From Actinobacteria bacterium UBA2286 (lineage in GTDB: Bacteria; Actinomycetota; Coriobacteriia; Anaerosomatales; Anaerosomataceae): 5,041 nucleotides of DNA. The stretch spans positions 1,415-6,455 of the forward strand of contig DDWM01000075.1 of NCBI GenBank assembly GCA_002345925.1, given 5' to 3'. The position numbers and the translations under genes are program-made. Below are positions 1-5,041 of this stretch, piece after piece. How positions within the stretch are numbered: the stretch's first letter is position 1; each line of letters opens with the position of its first letter. The notes under the pieces are model-generated. The model worked only from the letters and a program-made list of their open reading frames with translations, made no database searches and was not told where the DNA came from.

Positions 1-412
1 CCATGCCGTTCAGCCACACTTCCCACCCGAGACCCCAGGCGCCGAGCGTTGGCGACTCCCAGTCGTCTTCAACGAGGCGCATGTCGTGCTCGGCAGGCTC
101 TATGCCGATGGCGCGAAGAGAATCGAAGTACAAGTCGAGCACGTCGTCCGGGCTCGGCTTGAGGATGACCTGGTACTGGTAGTAGTGCTGCAGGCGGTTC
201 GGGTTCTCGCCATAGCGGCCGTCGGTGGGACGGCGACTGGGCTGCACGTAGGCGGTGCGCCATGCGTCCGGGCCAAGCGCCCGGAGGGTGGTGGCAGGGT
301 GGAACGTACCGGCACCGACCTCCATGTCGTACGGCTGCAATACGACGCAGCCCTGATCGGCCCAAAAACGCGACAGCGCCAGAATCATGTCCTGGAAGGT
401 TAGTGCGCTCAT
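1..412 (-). CDS. glyQ: Glycyl-tRNA synthetase alpha subunit, N-terminal part (cut by window edge)
   Basis: The alpha chain carries the class II aminoacylation core of the two-subunit (alpha2beta2) glycyl-tRNA synthetase, which charges tRNA-Gly in the cytoplasm. The 137 visible residues read MSALTFQDMILALSRFWADQ at the start. They continue with the family hallmarks QPYDMEVGAGTFHPAT (about 26-41), the motif-2 region RPTDGRYGENPNRLQHYYQ (61-79) and WESPTLGAWGLGWEVW (118-133). The family is roughly 290-300 residues, so a little under half is present and the frame stays open to base 1. The ATG at 412-410 is preceded by GAGGGG at 427-422, 9 bases upstream, and matches where the family starts. The gene follows recO after a 115-base gap, the usual recO-glyQ-glyS order, so glyS is expected next, off the window. 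There are no visible defects. Identification is very secure. Confidence 0.96.
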   Translation of the reverse strand, partial: MSALTFQDMILALSRFWADQGCVVLQPYDMEVGAGTFHPATTLRALGPDAWRTAYVQPSRRPTDGRYGENPNRLQHYYQYQVILKPSPDDVLDLYFDSLRAIGIEPAEHDMRLVEDDWESPTLGAWGLGWEVWLNGM

Positions 413-421
413 GAAGCGATG

Positions 422-427
422 CCCCTC
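422..427 (-). promoter_or_regulatory. Ribosome binding site of glyQ
   Basis: On the minus strand GAGGGG lies 9 bases before the ATG at 412. It is the only purine-rich stretch close to the start and supports that ATG. The spacing is at the long end of normal. Confidence 0.6.
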
Positions 428-469
428 GCATTGGTTACGGTCACAGCGGGTGAAACTTGTGTGCCAGAT

Positions 470-475
470 AGTGTA
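470..475 (-). promoter_or_regulatory. Possible -10 hexamer for a glyQ promoter (weak)
   Basis: The minus strand reads TACACT (475-470) within TGTTGTACACTATCT, about 58 bases before the glyQ start. It fits the TANNNT pattern of primary-sigma -10 elements, and actinobacterial promoters often lack a good -35. I see no convincing -35 element 16-18 bases upstream, where the sequence is the GC-rich hairpin at 486-505. The case rests on position in the one substantial intergenic gap of the cluster and on one hexamer, so it is a guess. Confidence 0.22.
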
Positions 476-485
476 CAACAGGCGT

Positions 486-505
486 CGCGCCGTCCCTATG
501 GCGCG
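486..505 (-). terminator. GC-rich hairpin after recO (possible weak terminator or RNA processing site)
   Basis: On the minus strand CGCGCC (505-500) and GGCGCG (491-486) form a perfect 6-base-pair all-GC stem around the 8-base loop ATAGGGAC. It begins 23 bases after the recO stop codon. No run of U follows (next bases ACGCCTGTTG), so it is not a standard intrinsic terminator. In GC-rich genomes a stem this short can occur by chance. It could weaken read-through or stabilise the upstream message 3' end. Confidence 0.25.
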
Positions 506-527
506 GTCGCGATTTCGCTCTAGGCTC

Positions 528-1280
528 CTATGCCCCGCGAAGGTACGCGTCGAGCGCCTTCATGCGCGCCGGCACGTGATACACGACGAACGCTCCAATG
601 AGGCGCAGCGCGTCCGTGATAGCCGGCGCCGGTATGCCGAGAGCCGCGATGTCGGCAAGCTTCGCACGTATGAGCGCGTCGAGGATCACAGGCATATCGG
701 CAGCTACCGGCATCACCGAGACGTCAGCGCCACCACACGCGATGCAGACTACGCCGCCTGCGGCGAAGGAGAACCGCACATCGTGAGTGTCGGTAGCCGC
801 GGCGCACATCGCACAAGAGAGCAGCTCGGGCCGGTACCCCTGCATAGCCATTCCTTTGACGAGGAATGCGACGACGATTGCGGGCAGGAGCTCGACCTCG
901 CAGCGTTCCATTTCGTCGAGGGTAGCCGTGGCAAGCGCGAAGATGCGCTCCTCGGCCTGGCATTCCACCGAGACCTTGTCGAGGAAGTCCGCGACGACCG
1001 ATGCCGCGCGTAGGCGGTCGTAGTCGCTCCTGAGCGCATCGTGGCTGGTGACGGTCTCGGCTTCCGTGACGATCTCCAGCGAGCGCCCCGGGGAAAGCAT
1101 CAGATCCGCCACCGAGAACGGCTCAAGGCGCGCACCGAAGCGCGACTTGGTCTTGCGTGCGCCTTTGGCGACGGCCCGAATCTGGCAGCCGTCAGCAGCA
1201 AGCAGCGTCACGATGAGGTCTGCCTCGCCAAGCTTGGTCTTGCGAAGCGCGAGCGCCCGCACGCGGTACGCCGTCGCCAC
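528..1280 (-). CDS. recO: DNA repair protein RecO
   Basis: RecO loads RecA on single-stranded DNA covered by SSB, with RecR (and RecF), in the RecFOR recombination-repair pathway in the cytoplasm. The 250-residue product fits the family's usual 240-270. Its N-terminal OB-fold opens with TAYRVRALALRKTKLGEADL and carries KGARKTKSRFGARLEPFS at about 39-56, the most conserved stretch of the family. A helical domain follows. Four cysteines, CAMC (156-159) and CIAC (179-182), form the zinc-binding site seen in many but not all RecO proteins. The start chosen is GTG at 1280, because homology begins 5 residues later and GGCGAG (1293-1288) lies 7 bases upstream. A longer reading from 1382 would overlap deoC by 98 bases and add an arginine-rich stretch unlike RecO. 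The start is 4 bases after the deoC stop, implying coupled translation. The family call is secure; the exact start is somewhat less so. Confidence 0.94.
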   Translation of the reverse strand: MATAYRVRALALRKTKLGEADLIVTLLAADGCQIRAVAKGARKTKSRFGARLEPFSVADLMLSPGRSLEIVTEAETVTSHDALRSDYDRLRAASVVADFLDKVSVECQAEERIFALATATLDEMERCEVELLPAIVVAFLVKGMAMQGYRPELLSCAMCAAATDTHDVRFSFAAGGVVCIACGGADVSVMPVAADMPVILDALIRAKLADIAALGIPAPAITDALRLIGAFVVYHVPARMKALDAYLRGA

Positions 1281-1284
1281 CGCG

Positions 1285-1977
1285 CTACTCGCCGCTCCGT
1301 GCGTCGAAGGCAGCAAGGATCTCGATACCCGCCGAGGAACCGATGCGGTTCGCACCCGCCTCAAGCATCGCGAGCGCCGCATCCAGATCGCGAATCCCGC
1401 CAGCGGCCTTCACGCCGATGTCGGGACCCACCGTGCTCCGCATCGCGCGAACGTCCTCAATGGAGGCGCCTCTGGGTCCAAACCCGGTGGACGTCTTCAC
1501 GAAGTCGGCTCCGGCAGCAACAGCGATGCGGCTGGCGCGCACGATCTGCTCATCGGAAAGGTACCCGGTCTCAAGAATCACTTTGACCAGCCCGGTGCCA
1601 CGCGACGCCGCACGGACAGCAGCAACGACTGCGGCGATATCGTCCTTCACGAACGCGTCCTCGCCCTCAATGAGCGCGGCCACGTTCATCACCATGTCGA
1701 CCTCTTGGCAGCCGAGGTTCACGAGATGCGTGGCCTCCTCGGCCTTGCTCTCGGTCATCGAATAGCCGAGCGGGAATCCGCACACCGAGCACACTTTGGT
1801 GCTGGTCCCGGATAGAAGCTGCGCGGTAACCGGCACCAGGAACGGCGAAACACAAAGCGAGGCGAATCCCAGCTGAGAGCTCTTCTCGATCCACTCGGCA
1901 GCGGCTTTGAAACCCACCGTTGGCTTGAGCAGCGTCTGGTCGATGGATGCGGCCAAAGCCGCGCGGTCGATCGTCAT
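1285..1977 (-). CDS. deoC: Deoxyribose-phosphate aldolase
   Basis: This class I (Schiff-base) aldolase splits 2-deoxyribose 5-phosphate into acetaldehyde and glyceraldehyde 3-phosphate, the last step of deoxynucleoside breakdown, in the cytoplasm. The 230-residue TIM barrel is typical of the shorter bacterial DeoC form (about 220). Visible markers are IDQTLLKP (12-19); EVDMVMN (92-98), whose D94 matches the catalytic aspartate; DFVKTSTGFG (158-167), whose K161 is the Schiff-base lysine; and VKAAGGIR (189-196), whose K190 is the second active-site lysine. All catalytic residues are present. The ATG at 1977 is fixed by a strong ribosome binding site 7 bases upstream and lies 1 base after the era stop. 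A reading from 2025 would only extend into era. Its position between era and recO is unusual; with cdd two genes upstream, it supplies two steps of deoxycytidine salvage and breakdown. The phosphorylase and deoxyribomutase steps are not in the window. Confidence 0.96.
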   Translation of the reverse strand: MTIDRAALAASIDQTLLKPTVGFKAAAEWIEKSSQLGFASLCVSPFLVPVTAQLLSGTSTKVCSVCGFPLGYSMTESKAEEATHLVNLGCQEVDMVMNVAALIEGEDAFVKDDIAAVVAAVRAASRGTGLVKVILETGYLSDEQIVRASRIAVAAGADFVKTSTGFGPRGASIEDVRAMRSTVGPDIGVKAAGGIRDLDAALAMLEAGANRIGSSAGIEILAAFDARSGE

Positions 1978-1978
1978 G

Positions 1979-2893
1979 CTAGCGCCCCTCTCCGTAACCG
2001 AAACGCTTGATCTGCGATGCGTCACGGCGCCAGTCTTTCTTCACCTTCACTCGCAGGTCAAGATAGACCTTCGTGCCGAGAAGCCGCTCAAGATCCACGC
2101 GCGCATCGGTACCGATCTTGCGGATCATATCGCCGCTCTTACCGACGATGATGCCCTTCTGCGACTCACGTTCAACGAAGATGATCGCCATTATCGTGGT
2201 CGTGTCTGACTTCTTGGAGTACTTCATGTCCTCGATGACCACGCCAACGGCGTGCGGGACCTCGTCGCGAGTGTTGTGCAAGACGCGCTCACGGATGAAC
2301 TCGGCAAGCATGACCTCAACGGACTGGTCGGTTGGCATGTCGCGCGGGAAGTACCGCGGGCCATCGGGCAGGTGCGATTTGACCGCAGCGATGACACCGT
2401 CGAGGTTGAATGCCTCGCGTGCCGAGCAGACCACGACCTCATCGAACTTCGCCAGGCCGCGTGCGACCACAAGCTGCTTCTCGACCTCTTCAGGTCGTGC
2501 GATATCTACCTTGGTGAGGATGAGCACACGGGCGGCCTTCGCTTCGGCAACGCGATGCGCGACCCAGCGGTCGCCGGGCCCGATCTGCTGCGAAGCGTCA
2601 ATTACCAGGCACGCCACATCAACGTCAGAGAGCGCCATCATGGCCGAGCGGTTCAGCTCTTCGCCGAGCGCGTCCTCGGGCTTATGGAGCCCGGGAGTGT
2701 CAACGAAGACGATCTGCGCGTCTTCCTGGTCTACGATCGCGCGCAGACGATGCCGCGTGGTCTGCGGCGTGTTGGATGTGATTGCGACTTTGGAGCCGAC
2801 CAGCGCGTTCACGAGCGTTGACTTGCCGGCGTTGGGACGACCAACAAGCGCAACGAAGCCGCTCTTCACGACCTCGTATGTAGGTGCGGTCAT
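1979..2893 (-). CDS. era: GTPase Era (16S rRNA / 30S subunit assembly)
   Basis: Era is a usually essential GTPase. It binds the 3' end of 16S rRNA through a KH domain during 30S maturation and acts on the ribosome and at the inner membrane face. The 304-residue length matches the family (about 300). The G domain has the P-loop GRPNAGKST (18-26), the switch-I stretch NTPQTTRHRL (41-50), DTPG (65-68), a G4 motif TKVD (127-130) and CSA (156-158). The C-terminal KH domain carries FVERESQKGIIVGKSG (239-254). An oddity is that G4 has threonine where the textbook motif has asparagine (NKxD). From memory, other actinobacterial Era proteins share this, so it is probably lineage-specific rather than a defect. 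The ATG at 2893 overlaps the cdd stop as ATGA, with GGCGAGG 7 bases upstream inside cdd. Identity is certain. Confidence 0.98.
   Translation of the reverse strand: MTAPTYEVVKSGFVALVGRPNAGKSTLVNALVGSKVAITSNTPQTTRHRLRAIVDQEDAQIVFVDTPGLHKPEDALGEELNRSAMMALSDVDVACLVIDASQQIGPGDRWVAHRVAEAKAARVLILTKVDIARPEEVEKQLVVARGLAKFDEVVVCSAREAFNLDGVIAAVKSHLPDGPRYFPRDMPTDQSVEVMLAEFIRERVLHNTRDEVPHAVGVVIEDMKYSKKSDTTTIMAIIFVERESQKGIIVGKSGDMIRKIGTDARVDLERLLGTKVYLDLRVKVKKDWRRDASQIKRFGYGEGR
1985..1993 (-). promoter_or_regulatory. Strong ribosome binding site of deoC, inside the 3' end of era
   Basis: The minus strand reads GGAGAGGGG (1993-1985), 7 bases before the deoC ATG at 1977. The same bases encode the last codons of era (the C-terminal GEGR). 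It settles the deoC start in favour of 1977 over the upstream in-frame start at 2025. It suggests ribosomes finishing era can reinitiate on deoC. Confidence 0.8.
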
Positions 2894-3321
2894 TCTTCGT
2901 CCTCGCCGTCGTCCTGATCAAGATAGCCGCGCACGAACGCGTCGGGAAGCAACACGTCGAGCGAGGTGACCTCGACAGCGTCGGTCTTCCCGCCGAGGAT
3001 GACACGCATCTCCGGGTTGAACTCGGCCAGGAACTGCCTGCACGCACCGCAAGGAACGGTCGGTGCGTCTGAATCGCCAACGACGGCTATGGCATCAAAG
3101 TCGGTGAAACCGGCTGTGACTGCTGCCAGAGCTGCCGCGCGCTCAGCGCAGATGGTCGAACCATACGCAGCGTTCTCGACGTTCACGCCCTGGAATATCT
3201 CGCCGCCGGCAAATATCGCGGCGCCAACCCGGAAGTTCGAATACGGGGCGTAGGCTTTGGATCGAATCTCGCGTGCAAAGGCAAGCAAAGCAAGATCAGG
3301 TTGCGTGATGCCTTTAGTCAT
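2890..3321 (-). CDS. cdd: Cytidine deaminase
   Basis: This enzyme hydrolyses cytidine and deoxycytidine to uridine and deoxyuridine plus ammonia, in cytoplasmic pyrimidine salvage. The 143 residues fit the small tetrameric class (about 130-140). The substrate loop FQGVNVENAAYGST spans 43-56, with N47 and E49 as the expected nucleoside-contacting residues. The zinc site is complete: CAE (C58, with catalytic E60) and PCGACRQ (C91, C94). The C-terminus ends in an acidic tail, DQDDGEDEE, absent from most homologues I can recall. Part of its coding sequence also supplies the ribosome binding site of era. The ATG at 3321 overlaps the end of the upstream CBS-domain gene by 8 bases and has GAGAGGGG 6 bases upstream. 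The last 4 bases (ATGA) are shared with era. The cdd-era pairing is classic in Gram-positive bacteria. Confidence 0.97.
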   Translation of the reverse strand: MTKGITQPDLALLAFAREIRSKAYAPYSNFRVGAAIFAGGEIFQGVNVENAAYGSTICAERAAALAAVTAGFTDFDAIAVVGDSDAPTVPCGACRQFLAEFNPEMRVILGGKTDAVEVTSLDVLLPDAFVRGYLDQDDGEDEE

Positions 3322-4603
3322 TCTCGGCCCCTCTCTCAGTAGGTGCTACCGCAGGTTCGACAACGACCCGGCGGATACGGTTTCCTTCAACTTCTCGAAC
3401 GGTGATACAAAGACCTTCGACCTCGATCGACTCCCCTGCATCGGGGATGCGACCGGCAATCTCAATGAACAACCCACCAACAGAGTCGGCTTCAAGCTCA
3501 ACATCGGTTCCGAACGCCTCGTTCAGATCACCGATCGGCGTCCGTCCATCTATGAGCATACGCCCTTCGCCGATATCAACCATCATCTGCTCAGCCACAT
3601 CGTACTCATCGAAGATCTCACCGACGATCTCCTCAAGCAGATCCTCGATGGTCACCAGACCAGAAGTACCACCGTATTCGTCAGCGACGATCGCGATGTG
3701 GGTCTTGCTGCGCATCTCGATCAGCAGTTCCTCGACAGGCTTGGTCTCGGGCACGAAATACGGCGTGCGGGCGATCTTGGAGAGCTGAGCGTCCACGCTG
3801 CCGCGCCCGAGGAAGATGAGCAGGTCCTTGGCGTACAGAACGCCGAGGATGTCGTCGACGGTCTCGTGGTACACAGGAAGCCGGGATACCCCGGACTCCT
3901 CGATGAGATCAAGCGCGTCGCCAACCGTGGCGGTGTCCTCAAGGCACACCATGTCGGTTCTCGGCACCATGACTTCACGCACTATCTTGCTGGTGAAGTC
4001 GGCGACCGCGTCGATGATCGCGTCTTCCGCTTCCTCGCGAGTGACGGCGTCTTCATCACCGTTGCTGCCAGCTCGCAGCTCATCAGGCGTGACCCACGCG
4101 TCAACGGCATGGTCATCGGCAACGAGACCCACGAGCGCGGTCCAGCCAACACCGAGCAGCTTGGCGACAGGATAGAGCACCGAAACGAACACCGATGCGA
4201 TAGGAGCCGCCGAGAGGGCCACGCGCTCTGGATTCTGAACCGCAAGCGTGCGCGGTAGCGCCTCGGCGAACACGAACATCACCAGGAGCCCAAGCACGGA
4301 GCCGACTGCGAGCGTCGCCCATACCTGCGGGAGACCCGCGAGGTTGAGCAGCCCCCAGCCGATGCTTGCCGAGGCGATCACGTACGCGAGGGCGCGCATG
4401 AGCGCCGTTGCAGCGACGAGGCGGCCCGGATGCTCCAGGAGCGCTTCCAGCTCGGTGGCACCGCGCCTGTCACTCTCGGCCAAACGTCGTCCGCGTCCGC
4501 GAGATATGTGCGGAACGGCGCCATCGGCAGCGGAAAGTATCCCTAGCGCAGCAACGAGCAGCGCAAGGACGACGACTTCTAAGATCAGGATGAGTGCAGT
4601 CAT
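3314..4603 (-). CDS. HlyC/CorC (CNNM-like) membrane protein: DUF21, CBS pair and C-terminal domain
   Basis: The 429-residue protein has the standard layout of the family often annotated as hemolysin. An N-terminal DUF21 membrane domain has hydrophobic segments at about 3-25, 62-88, 93-115 and 128-160, with AEALPRTLAVQNPERVAL (113-130) at the end of the third. A paired CBS module follows: CBS1 about 211-262 (VMVPRTDMV, then GVSRLPVYHETVDDILGVLY) and CBS2 about 278-332 (IAIVADEYGGTSGLVTIEDL). A CorC/HlyC transporter-associated domain covers about 345-417 (GLFIEIAGRIPDAGE). Relatives (CNNM, CorC, MpfA) are linked to magnesium or cobalt efflux, with the CBS pair sensing nucleotide-Mg. The hemolysin label has little support, and the substrate here is inference. 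The ATG at 4603 is the only usable start after the in-frame stop at 4627-4625, though its ribosome binding site lies unusually far away. The 3' end overlaps cdd by 8 bases. Genes of this type often lie beside ybeY and era. Confidence 0.93.
   Translation of the reverse strand: MTALILILEVVVLALLVAALGILSAADGAVPHISRGRGRRLAESDRRGATELEALLEHPGRLVAATALMRALAYVIASASIGWGLLNLAGLPQVWATLAVGSVLGLLVMFVFAEALPRTLAVQNPERVALSAAPIASVFVSVLYPVAKLLGVGWTALVGLVADDHAVDAWVTPDELRAGSNGDEDAVTREEAEDAIIDAVADFTSKIVREVMVPRTDMVCLEDTATVGDALDLIEESGVSRLPVYHETVDDILGVLYAKDLLIFLGRGSVDAQLSKIARTPYFVPETKPVEELLIEMRSKTHIAIVADEYGGTSGLVTIEDLLEEIVGEIFDEYDVAEQMMVDIGEGRMLIDGRTPIGDLNEAFGTDVELEADSVGGLFIEIAGRIPDAGESIEVEGLCITVREVEGNRIRRVVVEPAVAPTERGAEND
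3328..3335 (-). promoter_or_regulatory. Ribosome binding site of cdd, inside the upstream gene
   Basis: The minus strand reads GAGAGGGG (3335-3328), 6 bases before the cdd ATG at 3321. It lies within the last codons of the CBS-domain gene, which ends at 3314. It is nearly identical to the deoC site, so strong GAGAGGGG sites sit at two of the junctions of this cluster. Confidence 0.75.
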
Positions 4604-4633
4604 AGAATTGGGTTCAGACCCTTCTTATTGCGA
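4604..4633 (-). promoter_or_regulatory. Leader of the CBS-domain gene: distant Shine-Dalgarno plus small hairpin
   Basis: These 30 bases lie between the upstream stop codon and the ATG at 4603. The only Shine-Dalgarno match is AAGAAGGG (4626-4619), whose last base is 15 bases from the start codon, far beyond the usual 5-9. Between them GGGT (4621-4618) and ACCC (4613-4610) can pair around CTGA, a 4-base-pair stem. The hairpin shares three G residues with the Shine-Dalgarno. It could either shorten the effective distance or hide part of the site. No other NTG start exists in frame before the stop TAA at 4627-4625. Confidence 0.4.
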
Positions 4634-5041
4634 TTACACCCAGAATAGCTGAAAGACGGCCGTCGTGATGAGAAAGCCGAGCGTAGCGCCCCATACCACC
4701 TGCCAAATCGTGTGCGTCTCGGACTCCACGCGACTCTGCGCTACGAGTGCCGCCAGGAAGAGCCCTATCACGCCCGCGCCAGCGCTTCCCGTGATGTAGG
4801 CGATCGACGCGGCACCGGATACCGCAAGCGCAGTATGCCCGGATGGCCATCCGCCTCGCAGCCAAGTCCCACCCTCTCGGTTCAGCGCCTTGGCAACCAA
4901 CACGGCGAAAGCAACGAGCACAAGCGTCACGACCGTGATGTGCGCGGGCGTTTGCCTTACACGCACGAGCAGCGTTGTGGTCACGTTCGTAAGCCTGCCG
5001 AAGAAGATCACATAGCCGATGACAACTGCGCAGATCGCGCT
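4634..5041 (-). CDS. PAP2 phosphatase domain, apparently C-terminal to a DgkA-type kinase (partial, cut by window edge)
   Basis: The frame is open from the right edge to TAA at 4636-4634, giving 135 residues. The first 17, SAICAVVIGYVIFFGRL, resemble the last transmembrane helix of the small DgkA/undecaprenol kinase family. An in-frame GTG at 5011 falls inside that helix and is unlikely to be the start. A further hydrophobic segment (about 34-50) leads into a PAP2 core: LRGGWPSGHTALA (61-73), with H69 of the PSGH motif, then SRVESETHTIWQVVWGATLG (103-122), with the SRx5H motif and catalytic-type H110. Position 114 is Q where the classic motif has D. The PAP2 fold removes phosphate from lipid phosphates such as undecaprenyl pyrophosphate or phosphatidate at the membrane. 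A kinase-phosphatase fusion fits the usual dgkA slot before cdd-era, but the kinase catalytic part lies off the window and is inferred. It is followed 30 bases later by the CBS-domain gene. Confidence 0.8.
   Translation of the reverse strand, partial: SAICAVVIGYVIFFGRLTNVTTTLLVRVRQTPAHITVVTLVLVAFAVLVAKALNREGGTWLRGGWPSGHTALAVSGAASIAYITGSAGAGVIGLFLAALVAQSRVESETHTIWQVVWGATLGFLITTAVFQLFWV

Noticed and set aside
413..527. T-box riboswitch before glyQ
   Set aside because: The gap is 115 bases, shorter than a typical T-box leader, and I see neither the conserved T-box core (TGGNACCGCG) nor a terminator with a U-run.
387..1013. 208-codon plus-strand open frame opposite recO and the glyQ leader
   Set aside because: The product is rich in Arg and His with low complexity and no recognisable family. 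It is opposite conserved RecO sequence.
1048..1815. 255-codon plus-strand open frame opposite deoC and recO
   Set aside because: It spans the junction of two certain genes on the other strand and has no domain-like features or ribosome binding site of note.
1978..2025. Upstream in-frame start for deoC at 2025
   Set aside because: It would add 16 residues (THRRSSVSVTERGAS) inside era. A strong ribosome binding site 7 bases before the ATG at 1977 and the family alignment favour the shorter form.
2073..2969. 298-codon plus-strand open frame opposite era
   Set aside because: Its composition is rich in Ser, Arg and Thr with no motif, and it mirrors the codon pattern of era. It is a shadow frame.
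3257..4258. 333-codon open frame on the plus strand, antisense to the CBS-domain gene
   Set aside because: The translation has no recognisable domain and lies wholly opposite a clearly conserved protein. Long antisense frames are expected in GC-rich genes.
4634..5011. Free-standing PAP2 protein starting at the GTG at 5011
   Set aside because: The frame stays open to the window edge, the preceding residues SAICAVVIGY continue the same hydrophobic helix, and no good ribosome binding site precedes the GTG.
1..5041. Novel defence, mobile or CRISPR-type system
   Set aside because: All seven genes are recognisable conserved families in one coherent operon-like run. No direct-repeat arrays, transposase, integrase or compositional break was seen.

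Overview
The window is about 60% G+C and tightly packed. Every gene reads on the minus strand, so transcription runs from the right edge to the left. It carries the conserved bacterial block built around era: a lipid-kinase/phosphatase gene, then a CBS-domain membrane protein, cdd, era, deoC, recO and glyQ. The order dgkA-cdd-era-recO-glyQ is familiar from Gram-positive bacteria. Here a CBS-domain (HlyC/CorC type) gene sits before cdd and deoC is inserted between era and recO. High G+C, GTG starts, an Era with a TKxD rather than NKxD motif, and a two-subunit type glycyl-tRNA synthetase suggest a deep-branching actinobacterium (Coriobacteriia-like) or a relative. That placement is inference and only moderately secure.

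Layout from right to left: 5041-4634, the C-terminal part of a membrane protein with a PAP2 phosphatase domain, apparently fused behind a DgkA-type kinase that lies mostly off the window; 4603-3314, a DUF21/CBS/CorC-HlyC membrane protein; 3321-2890, cytidine deaminase (cdd); 2893-1979, GTPase Era; 1977-1285, deoxyribose-phosphate aldolase (deoC); 1280-528, RecO; 412-1, the first 137 residues of glycyl-tRNA synthetase alpha subunit (glyQ), cut by the window edge.

From the CBS-domain gene to recO, the genes overlap or are separated by at most 4 bases (8-base overlap, 4-base ATGA overlap, 1-base gap, 4-base gap). This points to one translationally coupled transcript. The only two gaps are 30 bases before the CBS-domain gene and 115 bases before glyQ. 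The second holds a GC-rich hairpin and a weak promoter-like hexamer, so glyQ may have its own promoter. No stretch over 300 bases lacks a gene.

Functionally this is mostly housekeeping: ribosome assembly (Era), recombination repair (RecO), tRNA charging (GlyQ), pyrimidine nucleoside salvage (Cdd, DeoC), and membrane lipid or cation homeostasis (the two membrane proteins). I saw no mobile element, CRISPR array, tRNA or rRNA, and no convincing undescribed system. The points most worth a second look are the kinase-phosphatase fusion, the deoC insertion, the Era G4 variant and the odd leader of the CBS-domain gene.
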